DNA of 64,000 nt from Pyrus communis (GCF_963583255.1 NC_084803.1:18673428-18737427); one strand, 5' to 3'. Shown: positions 22,215 to 34,239, numbered from the stretch's first letter. Numbers and translations: made by a program. The notes: generated by a model not told the origin, from the sequence alone.

Positions 22215-22558
22215 GACTATAAAAGAAGCTTTACAGGACCCAAGATTCTAAGAGAGACCAAAAATTGCTTACCAAAAATACGACGTACATGACCATGAGT
22301 GAAAACTCCAACCTACCTAATCCAGGCCAAGTAGAACAACATAAGCATAAAAAAGAAGGAGGCCTACTTTCAAACTTTACTTTATTATGCATCTTCAACA
22401 TCTATTAATAAGTAAAATCATAATGCTAGCCAAACATTGTGAAGTTGTGGAGAAACCCGTTTTGACACAAAAACAAATCATAATGTTAAACATGTAGTTG
22501 AAATCGCTCTAAAAAATAAACACTGTAGAGAATCAAAAGTAATAATAACTCATCTAAT

Positions 22559-22750
22559 GTGCCGCTTAGTATTATGGTCTATTAGTATTCTTCTCCACTT
22601 GTAAGTGAGATATGTTATCTTTGATTTTCGCTAAAGGCGGAGTTGAACCATATAATACGTTACTTAATGTGAGACTTAGCCTGCTCTCCAAGCCTTAATG
22701 TAGATACTATCGTTTATAAAAATAATAATAATAATAATAAAAACAAAAAA
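22559..22750 (+). mobile_element. tRNA-type SINE, uninterrupted
   Basis: Same family as 16271 and 47739, with CACTTGTAAGTGAGATATG, GATTTTCGCTAAAGGCGGAG and an A/T-rich tail with AATAATAATAATAATAA. It gives the empty site for the MITE at 16392-16733. Confidence 0.7.
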
Positions 22751-22934
22751 AATAAAAAATAAATCATCTAAGATTTAAGAGAACTCTAATATCTAGAGAG
22801 CAAAAATCACATAAACCGCGATCCATCCTCTCTTTCGATGCACAAATCTGAGACAAAAACCCCTGACAATTTTCATTGAACTAACGTCAGCAAACTGTCA
22901 CAATTTCTTTGAACTAACGTCAGCGGAGCATATC

Positions 22935-23143
22935 TGGTGGGAAAGTGAACGCCTGCCACAAAGAATTGATTCCAGGCAATTTCCATGCCCTTTCACAGAC
23001 AATCGGATTCTTCTTCTATTTAATTAACAATTATTGCAATGAGCACTCATAACCCTCCTCTCACTTTCACTCAACCCTTTAGCGCCTCAGGGAGCTCCCA
23101 GCTCAGCGTCGGTACGGCTGCGGCGTCAGTTCCCGATTCATCC
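22935..23143 (+). promoter_or_regulatory. 5' flank and leader of copy B
   Basis: TGGTGGGAAAGTGAACGCC at 22935 and the TTCTTCTATTTAATTAAC block near 23010 are shared with the other copies. An upstream in-frame ATG at 23039 would add 35 residues, but copy D is shifted out of frame over the same stretch. The ATG at 23144 is therefore the better start. Confidence 0.5.
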
Positions 23144-25230
23144 ATGGCGGAGGCCGATTCCAGGTCGCTCTCATTCTCCTTGTACCTCAATCCTCCGTTT
23201 CCTTCCAATCGCATCCTTCGTCAATCGTTTTTTTAATCTTGTGGATTCAATGCAGCAGTGTTGACTCGGATTACGCGGAGATCATTGTGGTGCGTCATGG
23301 CGAAACGGTCTGGAATGCTGACCGTAGAATCCAGGTCCTATTTTTCACTTAAAATACGTTGTTTTGTTAGTTGTTTGATGAGTAGAGGAATGGATTTGGA
23401 TCCTCTCCTGAGATAATAGAGAACCAATCATTATAGGTCGTTGAATTTTTATCCAACGGCTACAATTGTCGTTGGATTTTTATTCAACGGCTAGAAATAG
23501 AGAATCTCTTTAAAGTTATATGATTGTAGTCATTGAATAAAAATCCAACGGCCAATGATGATTGGTCATGATGATCCTCTCTATTAGTTCAGGACAGGAT
23601 CCAAATCCTAGAGGAATACCCTCAGCCGTACTTTAAAATTTAAGTAAGGCCCTTCTGGTCTCTTTGTTTTCAGTAAACTATTGGACTGCCGCACCCTTCT
23701 TTTCTGAAAAAAGTCAACTTATGTTGGGCAGGGGACTTTGGATGTCGAATTAAATGACGCTGGGAGGCAGCAAGCAGCTGCAGTAAGTTACGAACTGTAT
23801 ATATACGTGCTATTTGAGGAACTCATATGACAGTTTTGAGTCTTACGTACCCTTCGCTTGTAAATGTCTGACAAATTTTTCGTTTACGCCCTGAAGCTGG
23901 GTGATAGATTATCCAAGGATCCCAAAATCTCCCTTGTATATTCTTCAGACCTGAGTCGAGCTTATGAGACTGCACAGATAATTGCATCCAGGTGTGGTGG
24001 GCTAAAGGTAGGTAATTTTAATTTTTAATTTTTTGTTCTTTGTTGCATCTACTAAAGCAAAGCAGATTCCGTAAATTATAGTACCGCAAGTGCTTCCTTC
24101 ATGCTCTAATCTAGAAATTTTGGACAGAAATGAAATTGGAAGCTGCGTGTATAAATTTTCCGCGTTTTGGTAATAAGTAAACAACAAAATGGAGTCAACT
24201 CAGCTAAATACGTGCTACAGAAAATTTATACTGGATAAAAACTAATTTCTATCTGAAGCCAAATGTAAAAAAACTTTTGGGTTAAATACAGGTTGTTTCC
24301 GATCCTGATCTACGAGAAAGGCATAAAGGTGTTCTTCAAGGACTTGCATACCATGAAATTCCCAAACTGTATCCTGAGGCTCACCAGGCCTTTTTATCTG
24401 GTGACACAAGTAAAGATTTCCCGGTACGCAATCTTCTTTGACTTTGGTTTTAAGCATACAGCACTCGGTACTTGTTTGAATTCTGTAAGTAGATCTAACA
24501 TCCACATTATAAAAGTACTCCAATGAGAACTTTTATGGAATTGGCCGGTGCGCCTTGATTTCGGACTGTCTTTCTGAAATCTTGGTACTGCCTGTCTTCA
24601 CAGTCGGGGAGAGAGGACTCATGGCATATAAGATTGCAATATTAGTATTGTTCTTTCCTGCCTAATCATACAATACAAATTTATGTTGATTCCATTATTC
24701 TACCCATGCAGGGTGCTGAAGAGAGTCTTGATCAACATTATCAACGCTGCACATCTTCGTTGCAGCGAATTGGCAATAAACACAAAGGTATGTTATCACG
24801 GGCGGATGTCTCATTTGTATTTTTACTGCTACGGAATTCGTAAATATTTTCTTTGATATTACATGAGTACTTAAGAAAACTAACTGGTTCTTTGTGGAAT
24901 GTAACACATGTCATAACTAAGCCGCAATAACAAATGCCAATTTAGATCAGTGGCGACAAAAATTACAATCTGAATGTTTATATCTGGCTTGTTACAATCG
25001 CAGGAGAGCGAGTAGTTGCGGTCACCCATGGGGGTGTCATACATACACTCCTCAGGAAGGGTTACCCAAATGACGATTTTATTGGCAAAATTATACCCAA
25101 TACATCGATCCATGTATTTCACTTGTACGATGACGAAAAATGGACCGTAAAATCCTTGGGTGATGTTAATCACCTCAACCAAACTGATTTTCTGCAATCT
25201 GCTCTCGGTGGGGACGAAAAATCTGCTTAG
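23144..25230 (+). CDS. Histidine phosphatase, phosphoglycerate mutase-like 4 type (copy B), 7 exons, 231 aa
   Basis: Exons are 23144-23163, 23256-23334, 23732-23782, 23897-24007, 24292-24423, 24712-24787 and 25004-25230. All introns are GT-AG and the frame is open to TAG. The fold's hallmarks are present: phospho-acceptor RHGE (His21), SSDLSRAYETA, LRER with the likely acid Glu96, and THGG (His165). Plant relatives are annotated as phosphoglycerate mutase-like; some superfamily members are phosphatases for small phosphate esters, so mutase activity should not be assumed. No transit peptide is evident from Met1. Compared with copy D, key loops differ: QGTLD for QGHLD, ERHKGVLQG for ERHLGDLQG, and GAEES for GGGES. 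A MITE sits in intron 2. This copy looks expressible; the substrate is unknown. Confidence 0.92.
23392..23608. mobile_element. Mutator-type MITE in intron 2 of copy B
   Basis: The ends GGATTTGGATCCTCTCCTGA and TCAGGACAGGATCCAAATCC are inverted, and the interior folds back on itself (AAATCCAACGGC and its inverse). A 9-bp direct repeat TAGAGGAAT flanks it (23383-23391, 23609-23617). It is non-coding and within an intron, so it is spliced out. Confidence 0.88.
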
Positions 25231-25825
25231 TCCGTGTGTCGGGTTCTCTCGCAATTTGTAGTAATGAATTGAATGCTGGAACTGCCTAGTCACTATTCAG
25301 TAACAATGTCATTTAGCTGATGCTGGATTATCGGATTAAGGTGGCCTATGTTCTTACAATCGAATGAGAATAATATGTTGTATTGCTTGATATGGTTATT
25401 GGATTGGAAGAAGTTCAAGCAGAAGATAATTTATCATTTACCAAATGCAATCTGTTAAAAATTCTACTATATATCTATGCTCCGAAGTATCTTATGCACT
25501 AAGGTTTTGGCAATTAATTCTTGGTCTTGGATTTCTAACAGCCTAAAACCTCGGTGTATAGGATGCGTCGGAGCATTAATCCCGCATCATTGTATTCCAA
25601 CATCAATTAGGACACTATCATGTGAGCTGGAATCGTTCTCTAATTGGAATGAAGGAAGTATTCTCCTTCCAAAAAAGTCATAATCCACCCCTTACGGATG
25701 GAAAAAAAAGATTAACAAGTGTAAAATTATTTTTAGAGAGCCAATAGCAATTCTTAAAAACAAATAAACTTTCATACATGAAATAACAATATATATGAAA
25801 TTTTAATACGTTATTGTACGTAGTA
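25231..25825. other. 3' flank of copy B
   Basis: Homologous to the 3' flanks of copies C (34240-36660, interrupted by Cassandra) and D (from 40505). The shared landmark is CTAGTCACTATTCAGTAACA. The duplicated unit therefore extends past the stop codon. No other gene is seen. Confidence 0.65.
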
Positions 25826-28800
25826 TGTGACAACCCGTTCCGAATTTTACGTTTTTATTTTATTTTAAAAGCGTGAATTTACTAAATTGCCCTAGAGGTA
25901 AGGACTTTGACTTCCGTTGACCATCGACTTGAGAGATGTGGGACTTATTCTTTAAGCATATCCTCGTAGTACTCTTTGGTACGAACGTATAGGCGAAAGC
26001 CGTTTGCGCGTTCGGATTATAACGGTATAGTTACGGACGTTCGAAATTGGTTATTCAAGGTTTAGTGTGTATTTAAATTAAACCCCCACTTTGTGGGGGA
26101 AGCCCAAAATCAGTAACAGAGGGAGGAAAGAAAGAAGAAAAGAAAAAAAAAAAAAAAAAAAAAAAAAGGAAGAGAGCTTCCCGTGCACCCATACCCGCGC
26201 CACCACGAGACCATCTTCAAAGGCCGATTCCGGCCAACTCCGGTGGAGTTTTTCGATGCCACCACCACCATCTTGAAGCTCTCATTCCCCTCTACAAAAC
26301 CCACCCAAGAACCACCTTGATTGACCATGGTATGAGGCGGTTTGAGGCCACGAAAGTTGACGAAAATCAATGGTGCTCCGGCCACCCTTTTCGATTTTCC
26401 GGCAAATCGGCAAAGCAATGGCCGATGCCACCACTTGGGATTTGTAGCCCATCATCCCAGGAGCAAAACCCAACCAACCTTGACCCCGTTGGACTACCGT
26501 AGACGACGAATCGACGTCGGGAAGTTTTAGGCATCCGCCGGCTTCGTGGGCAAAATTGACCATCTTCCGTACACTTTTGGACTTCGTGGCAGGTATGAAA
26601 GTTGCTCCACTCACTGAGATCTTCATTTCTGTGAAGTTTGAGAATTTTTGGAAATAGTTGGATTTTCCGGCGAGTCGGGGCGGCCGACCGCCACCCGAGG
26701 CGGCGCGTGGCCAGTGGGCCGCCAATGCTATTTTTAGGCTATGTCAAATGTCTTGAATTCAGTTTTGTCATTTGAATGACGTAGGTTGATAGTTAGAACC
26801 TAAATTCGTTACGATATGTTACTTGATAAAAATGTGAATCGATGATCCGACCGTTGGATCATCACCAAAATGGGATATATTATAATACGTAATATTTAAA
26901 GATTATAGGAATTTACAGATCGGGAATCCGACTTACGGATCTTCCTGAATTGGATTTGTAAGTTAGTAAAATAAATGTTCATGGCCACTTGTTTTAGGCA
27001 ATTGGCGGAGATCTGACCGTTGGATCGTAATGAAATTTTAGTATGTTATTCTTGAAACATATTGTGTATCGTTGGGAGTTGCGGATTGGAAATCTGATAT
27101 GCGGATCTTCCGGGTCAAGTTATACAGGGTTGTAAACCCTACCATCGATCTTTGATCGACGGTTGACTTGTGGTCAATGGGTATCAAACTATTTTAGAAT
27201 GTCGTTGAGGTTGTGTTTTATGTGAATTACGTACTCTTCGGATAAGAGTTCTGAGATGTGATTTGATAATTGGTCACAGGGACCAATCATTCAGGACGCC
27301 TCGATGTGTGCGCTAGAGAATCATAGCGTGGACTCCAAGTAAGTGGATCTTTTCCTTTTTATCGTACATATTATTGAGAGTTCTATCGACACTTTTAAAT
27401 TGATTAGGTATATTACTTTCATATATAATTATTGTGAATGCTTGAAGTACGATATGAACTACGAATGGCTTGATCCCTATTTAGGGTACGTAGGCAGTCT
27501 AACGAGACGTTAGATGCAGCCATAAAATATTTGAGACCAAAGCCTTGCTTGGGAAATTGAGTAAGGCGAAGGAAATTGGTAAAGGCAAGTTTTAGTTTTA
27601 TGAATTAGTTAGCTAAATTAGTGTTAATTGGGTCGTCATGGATAATTATCCCTGAAAATAAGTAGTTTGGGAGTAATGCGTTATTGATTGTACACTTCTC
27701 ACTGTATTGTTTATAATTGAACATGCTACGACATGGTTGAGTATTAGATTGCATCATAGTATATCAATATGTATATTACTTGCATATAATTATTAGGAAT
27801 GCTTTCAAGTGCAAAGGTGAACTCAGGACACTCAGGTAAGTTCAGGTGAGTTTATGGTACTAGTTGAATCGATTGCGTTATAGCATGACTACAGTTATGT
27901 GTTAGGCAACTTCGATACTGTCGTACTGGTTGCCATGTGTTGCACATGTTATATTGAGATGCATTGAGAGCTCATAAACCTGCACCCCGGTGTTAGTGCT
28001 CCCGCCCGTGGCCAGGGCACAGTCCTTCACGTGATGTTCACCTCCCGCACCTTATGCTCACCTTGGATTCAAGGTAGGTGCACAGTCCTGTCGTACAGAC
28101 CACTTTAGGTGGTTCCGACTCGTAGGTGACCCGCGATTATTCGCCCAGTCTTCACGTGATCGTAGCACTTGAGCTTATTTATTTACACCCAGTCCTGTCG
28201 TACATACCACTTTAGGTGGTTCCGACTCGTGTGCAGGTATACTTATTGAGCTATATGCTAGCCAGGATTGATGAGATATGGATAAGTCGTACAGGTCACT
28301 AGAGGTGACTCCGACTTATATGCTAGCCAGGATTGATAAGATATGGATAAGTCGTACAGGTCACTAGAGGTGACTCCGACTTATATGCTAGCCATGATTG
28401 ATGAGATACGGATAAGTTGTACATGTCATTTTAGATGACTCTGACTGATATATCACTTTGTATTGATTTAGTTCATTTGGTCTACTTATTAATGTATGGT
28501 GGAGTTAATGGCAAACCGTGGTTTTGGTCATTTCTGAGTATGGTTTGGATATATGTATATATGTTGTACTGTCTTATGGAAAACGATACGGGTTTTACAT
28601 TAGGGCATTACTTTTAGAGAGGTAATAACTTTGGGAAACTTGGTTTTATTGCTTACTCACACCTTCTGTTTGGTGCCCTCCAGGTTTTAGCTGCTGAGTT
28701 TGTATCGACAACAATCTGTGGTGAATCTTAGTATTAATGGATATTTTTGAGGGTATGATTCTTACCCATACTACTGTACCTTACTTATGCTCTGACATCA

Positions 28801-28975
28801 CGTGTGAAATGGGTTCGCTCCCACTCGTAGCGCACTCTGGTACTTAGACACTTTTAGATTCAAATTTATTCACTTTTTATACACTATCACATTTTATGGT
28901 TTCGTCACCTTCCAGGTGTCGGCCAGCACAGCTCGATTCAGGGTCCAAGTGGACTTTCTGGGTCGGGGTGTGTCA
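25826..28975 (+). mobile_element. Solo LTR of a Tekay/Del-like gypsy element, 3150 bp, TSD TAGTA
   Basis: It begins TGTGACAACCCGTTCC and ends GGTCGGGGTGTGTCA, with TAGTA on both sides (25821-25825, 28976-28980). The ends and great length recall LTRs of chromovirus Tekay/Del elements. No PBS, gag-pol or second LTR is present, so this is a recombination scar. It contains a poly-A run near 26145, a 65-bp tandem repeat (28255-28445), and motifs shared with the shorter LTR at 61661 (GGATTATAACGGTATAGTTA, and TACGTAGGCAGTCTAACGAG). It landed in older LTR-like sequence that resumes at 28981. Confidence 0.9.
28255..28445. repeat. 65-bp tandem repeat inside the solo LTR, about 3 copies
   Basis: The unit includes ATGCTAGCCAGGATTGATGA and GTACAGGTCACTAGAGGTGA. 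The first two copies are almost identical and the third has diverged. Half-units also occur near 28088 and 28195 (CGTACAGACCACTTTAGGTG). The GTCACTAGAGGTGAC core is palindromic. Confidence 0.85.
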
Positions 28976-28980
28976 TAGTA

Positions 28981-29750
28981 TATGAGGTCCTTAGAGACTT
29001 ACATATCAGAAATCCAATGTAGGGATCTTTGGGATTGAAGAATCTTAGATTATGGACTCTTGTAGGTAGTCGATGATCCAACCGATGGATCGTTATCGAA
29101 TTTTAGTATGTTATTGTATGTATTATTTAAGGACCTTTGGAATCTACTAATCAGAAATCTGATATACGAATCTTCCGAATTGAAGGAAATACGGTAGACT
29201 TTACAGTGGTTGGCTCCATTAATCTTAGTGAAGTGATATTTGGTCTTAATGGATGATTAACGTAATTAAATGTTAATATGGTGCTTCTTTGATTCATTGG
29301 ATCAATTATTTTCTTGTGATTGTTGACTTGTCATTGGAAGATAGTGTGAGGTATGTGATGGATGAAAAGGAATTCTTGGTTATTATATATTTTTTTGAAG
29401 TAATCTAGAATCTAGTGAATTATACTTGTTGAATTCCATGGAGTGATTTTGGAACTTTATGTTATTTTCTTGCTAAGAGATGCCATGAGAAACGTCGGGG
29501 TTAATAATGGTGAATTGAGAATGGCTTGATTCATTTTTAAGGTACGTAGCCAGTCTAATAGAGGTTAAATATAGCCATGGAATAAAAGCAGAATTATTGC
29601 GTAGTGGAACCATTGATTGGGTTTTGGGTCATGCCTTGGAGGTGAGACATGAGAGATGTACAGGTACTTGGCGACGTCACATGTTGATCCTGACGTATCT
29701 CAAGATCGAGGTGTGATAAACTCAACTAACTGAATTTGCAAATATTATCC
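28981..29750. repeat. Degraded LTR-like sequence around the solo LTR
   Basis: It contains variants of motifs of the two large LTRs (AATCAGAAATCTGATATACG, GGTACGTAGCCAGTCTAATA). The left flank of the solo LTR (TACGTTATTGTACG) resembles 29109-29122, so the young LTR nested into an older relative. No gene is seen. Confidence 0.55.
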
Positions 29751-29847
29751 CTCTAGTAGATTAAAAAATTAATATATATATATATATGTATGTATGTATA
29801 TATATAACTCATATGCCATTTTTAATAAATGAATAAAATTAAAAGCT

Positions 29848-29970
29848 TGTTTGATAACTATTTTAGTTTTTAATTTTAATTTATTTTTAAAATCAAAAAC
29901 TTTTTTAGTCACTGTTTTCAATCGAAAACAATGTGACATAAAGATCAAAACCAAGCCAGATATAAAACAA
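29848..29970. mobile_element. Small AT-rich MITE (GTTTGATAAC family)
   Basis: GCTTGTTTGATAACTATTTT opens it, and internally inverted AT-rich arms follow. Same family as 21175 and 36725. The sequence before it resembles 36690-36740 in the C to D interval, so the MITE pre-dates that duplication. A partial SINE end (CTTAGTGTAGATAATATTG) follows at about 29995. Confidence 0.5.
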
Positions 29971-30030
29971 CTTTTCTATTACCACCCATTCTCTTAGTGT
30001 AGATAATATTGTTTGTTTAAAAAAGACAAG

Positions 30031-30794
30031 TATGTGTAGGATGTTTTAAGTATCTAGAGTGCATTCAACAGTATATATGGGTGCCAATAAAACAACCCTT
30101 GAGGAAGATTGAGATTTAATAAAAATCTAGTGTTAGATTACGTATTGATTATAGTCCATTGATGTGTGCTTAATTCAAATTAACTAATGTTTATTTTATT
30201 CAATGTCTCCCATTAAATATTTAAATTTATTAATAAACACATTTTAATTTATTTTTTGACCAAAAAAAGTTTTTAAATTTATTAGTTTTATTTAGCATTC
30301 TTCAAAGTTGAAAGACTCAATTAATGTATTTAAATGTTATTACCGAAATGTATTATATTAAATTAATGTACCTAAATGTTTGTATCAAAATATATATACT
30401 GAAATGTGAGTACTTAAATGTATGCACCGAAATGTATTATAATGAATTTGATGTATCTAAATGAAGAAGACAAGGTATATCTAAATGTATTGTATGACAA
30501 AAATTAGTTTATCTAAGGTTTACAACAAAATATATTACGATGAATGAAATAAAAATTATAATTATAATGAAATATAATTAACACATTAAAATTAAGAAGA
30601 AAAAGAGAAATAATTAAAACATCAAAATTAATTAATAAATGCGGTGATTAATATATAAGAGACTAAAATTAAATTTTAATCTTAGTCATAGTTTTAATTT
30701 AAATGTCATCATCGCCAATTATTAAAATAAAGTTTCCTATTATAAAAACTACAAAAAAAATAGTTTTAATTTTTTATCTTCAGTATTTATACCA
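30031..30794. other. AT-rich intergenic DNA
   Basis: No gene or clear repeat is seen. Runs of variants of CTAAATGTATT and ACCGAAATGTATTATA recur at about 30330-30550. Confidence 0.45.
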
Positions 30795-31361
30795 TTATTT
30801 GGTGGGAAAGTAAACGGCCAAAAGAACTAGATTCCAGGCAAGTTCCGTGTCTTTTCACAAACAGTCAGATTCTTCTTCTATTTAATTAACAATGACTGCA
30901 ACGCGCTGTCTGAGTCCTCTCCTATATCTTTCGCTCGGAAAAGAATCCTTTTCTGTGGATTACAGATTCTAATGGTGATCGTTTATCGTACATTGTATAG
31001 TTAGAAATTATTTTGAATTTAAAATTTAAAATTAAATATAAATAGTAGCTAACGAAAACTAATTACATAATATACAATGAACGGCTACGATCACTGATCC
31101 TTAGAAAAATGATTCCGCGAGGATCTTTTTTCCCTTTCACTCAACCCCCTCGCGCCGCACGTAGCTTGCAGCTCAGCGTTGACTCGTACGGCGGCGTCGT
31201 CAGCTCCCGATTCATTCTCCTTGTAATCCTATCCTCCATTTCCTTCCAATCGCATAATTCGTCAATAAACTGAAAAAAAAAAAAGAAAAAAAGAAAAAAG
31301 CTTTAAATTCAATGGTTCTTATAAACTTGTGGATTCAATGCAGCTGTGTTGACTCGGATTA
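30795..31361 (+). pseudogene. Histidine phosphatase copy E, 5' fragment
   Basis: It has the array promoter motif (GGTGGGAAAG at 30801), the leader, intron 1 and only the first 18 nt of exon 2 (31344-31361, ending GACTCGGATTA). The start codon and all of exon 1 are gone: about 50 bp are missing at 31215, between short TTCAT repeats, compared with copy C. A MITE (30937-31133) sits in the leader. After 31361 the sequence changes to a 14-bp locally templated filler and then the upstream flank of copy C. It cannot encode protein. Confidence 0.88.
30937..31133. mobile_element. Mutator-type MITE in the leader of copy E
   Basis: The inverted ends are GGAAAAGAATCC and the complement of GGATCTTTTTTCC. 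The arms pair around GATCGTTTATCGTACATTGT. It is flanked by CTTTCGCTC (30928-30936) and CTTTCACTC (31134-31142), a 9-bp duplication with one change. Copies A and B show the uninterrupted CTTTCACTC. Same family as 59338-59557. Confidence 0.85.
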
Positions 31362-31822
31362 AAAAGCTTTAAATAATTTTATTACCAGGTCATATAAAAT
31401 ATTGCTTATAACAAGAAGAGTATAAATGATCATATAGTTAAAACCGCTCAGAAAAATAAACATTTCATAAAGAATCAGAAGTAATAACAACTCATCAAGG
31501 TTAAAAGAATTGTAACATTTATAGAGCAAAATCACGTGATTTCAAACCATCGTCATTTTTTATGCACAAATAAAAGACAAAAAACTGTGACAATTTTTTA
31601 TATTTGGTGGGAAAGTAAACGCCTGCAAGGAAGATTAGACTCCAGGCAATTTCCATGTCTTTTCGCAAACAATAGACTCTTCTTCTATTTAATTAACAAT
31701 GATTGCAATGCGCACTCTTAAGTTCTCAACCTCTCACTTTCACTCGACCCCTTCGCGCCTCACGGAGCTAGCAGCTCAGCGTTGACTCGGGTACCGCCGC
31801 GTCGTCAGTTCTCGATTCATCC

Positions 31823-34239
31823 ATGGCGGAGGCCCATTCCTGGTCTGATCTCCCTCTCATTCTCCTTGTAGGCTTGTACCTCAATTCTCCGTTTCCTTCC
31901 AATCGCATACCTCGTCAATAAATTGAAGAAAATGAAGCTTTAAATTCAATCCTTTTTTTCATCTTGTGGATTCAATGCAGCTGTGTTGACTCGGATTACG
32001 CGGAGATCATTGTAGTGCGTCACGGCGAAACAGTCTGGAATGCTGAGGGTAGAATCCAGGTCCTCCTTTTCACTTAAACTACGTCGTTTTGTTAGTTGTT
32101 TGATGAGTAGAGGTGTGAGTTTTGAGTTAGCTGATATGCTCATAGTCATAGCACAATCTAAAATCTTAATATGTTCTAATTCTAAACTCCGGATAATATC
32201 AAATTAACTTGTTAAGCAAGTAATCATTAAGACAATGAAAATGGAATTTTAGAGTACAAATAACGCCGTGTATAGATGTTCCTTCTATCAGAAATTGTTA
32301 TGGAATCATAATGTTGTTTTATCCTCAATGGACATTTTTTGCTATTACGTGACTATGTCATTGGCATTGCTGGTAGGGTAACGTATTTTTTGTTCGTCAT
32401 TTATATATCTGCATGCCTTTCTTCTGGCTTTGAATCGCTGATTAAGTAAGGCTTTTCTGGTTTCTTTGTTTTCAGTAAATTAGAGGAATACCGTCTGTAG
32501 TCTGTACTTTGACTGATGTTTGTGTTTAGTACGTGAATTTTGGAATAGGTCACTTTGCCCCTTGTAACTTCAGTTCTATGATTTAAAGTGGACATCTGCT
32601 CTCTTTCCTGTCAAAAATGACCATGCATCACACACGCCACGCTTTCTTAGGGGCATTTTGTCGCTCCAAAGGAACCGCAAGAGAAAAGAAACTGAGGTGG
32701 TTTTGATGTCTGCCTATGAAGAACACTATATTGCTCATTTGAAATAAGAGAAAAACATTAAGTGTGCATCGAGGTGGCGCTGCCACGATAGGCACCAAGC
32801 ATGAGTAGATTTTCTTGATCATTAGTGCAATTACCCTTCTTCTCCAAAAATAGTAAATTTATGTTTGGCAGGGGAATTTGGATGTTGAATTAAATGACGC
32901 TGGGAGGCAGCAAGCAGCTGCAGTAAGTTACAAACTGCATATATACATGCTGTTTGAGGAGCACATATGACAGTTTTGAGTCTTACCCTTTGCTTGTTAA
33001 TGTCTGACAAATTTTTCGTTTATGGCCTGAAGCTGGGTGACAGATTATCCAAGGATCCCAAAATCTCCCTCGTATATTCTTCCGATCTCAGTCGAGCTTA
33101 TGAGACTGCACAGATAATTGCCTCTAGGTGTGGTGGGCTAAAGGTAGGTCATCTACTAATGGAAAGCAGATTCCGTAAATGGTAGTAGCGGATTTCATTA
33201 AAAATACTGTATGTAGTACCGCAAGTGCTTTCTTGATGCTCTAATCTAGAAAAATAGACAGACATGAAATTGTTAGCTGCGTGTATAAGTTTACCACGGT
33301 TCGCTAATAAGTACATGGAGTCAACTCAGCTAAATACATGCTACAGAAAATTGCTACTGGATCAAATCAAATTTTAATCTGAAGCCAAATGTAAAAGGAC
33401 TTCTGGGTTAAAATTCAGGTTGTAACCGATCCTGATCTACGAGAAAGGCATAAAGGTGTTCTTCAAGGACTTGTATACCATGAAATTCCCAAACTTTATC
33501 CTGAGGTTCACCAGGCCTTTTTATCTGGTGACACGAGTAATGATTTCCCGGTAAGCAATCTTCTTGTACTTTGAGTTTAAGCATATAACAGTTGGTACTT
33601 GTTTGAATTTTGTAAGTAGATCTAACATCCGGATTATAAAAGTACTCCAGTGAGAGACTTTATGGAATTGATCCGTGCGCCTTGATTTTGGACTGTCTTC
33701 TGAAATCTTGGTACTGACTGTCTTCGCACTCGAAGAGAGACGACTCATAGCATATAGGATTGTAATGTCAGTATTGTTCTTTCTTGCCAAATCATACAAC
33801 ACACATTTATGTTTATTCCATTATCCTACACGTGCAGGGTGCTGAAGAAAGTCTTGATCAACATCATCAACGCTGCACATCTTCGTTGCAGCAGATTGGC
33901 GATAAACACAAAGGTATATTATCATGGGCAGATGTCTCATTTGTAATTATACTGCTATGGAATTTGTAAACTTTTTCTTTGAGATTACATGAGTACATAA
34001 CAAAACTAACTGGTTCTTTGTCGAATGCAACACATGTCATAATTGCAGGAGAGCGAGTGGTTGCGGTCACTCATGGGGGAGTCATAGAAACACTACTCAG
34101 AAAGGGTTACCCAAATGGCGATTTTCTAGGCAAAGTGGCCAATACATCGATCCATATATTTCACTTGTACGATGACGAAAAATGGACCGTAAAATCCTTG
34201 GGTGATGTTAGCCACCTCAACCAAACAGATTTTCTGTAA
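31823..34239 (+). CDS. Histidine phosphatase, phosphoglycerate mutase-like 4 type (copy C), 7 exons, 219 aa
   Basis: Exons are 31823-31842, 31981-32059, 32872-32922, 33033-33143, 33419-33550, 33838-33913 and 34049-34239. Splice sites and phases match copies B and D. RHGETVWNAEGRIQ, LRER and THGG are retained, so the catalytic core is complete. The CAA codon of copies B and D has become TAA at 34237, removing the C-terminal tail of about 11 residues (GGDEKS region). A one-base loss just beyond confirms that the tail is no longer under frame constraint. It shares with copy B the derived KGVLQG and GAEES loops and has QGNLD. The N-terminus reads MAEAHSCC. The tail lies outside the catalytic motifs, so activity may persist, but this copy could also be decaying. 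Confidence 0.85.

Larger units (their letters stand above)
17447..23334. repeat. Segmental duplication, unit 2
   Basis: Paralogue of 12375-17433. Here the right end continues seamlessly into intron 2 of the complete copy B, so this unit holds the original gene context. Unit 2 lacks the Cassandra, the solo LTR and the TTA-flanked MITE, and carries instead the 18585-19670 element and a LINE relic. Confidence 0.9.

Noticed and set aside
23039..23143. N-terminal extension or transit peptide of copy B from the upstream ATG
   Set aside because: The reading frame is not maintained in copy D over the same leader, so the conserved start is the ATG at 23144.
28255..28445. CRISPR-like array
   Set aside because: The 65-bp units are contiguous without unique spacers and lie in a plant LTR.
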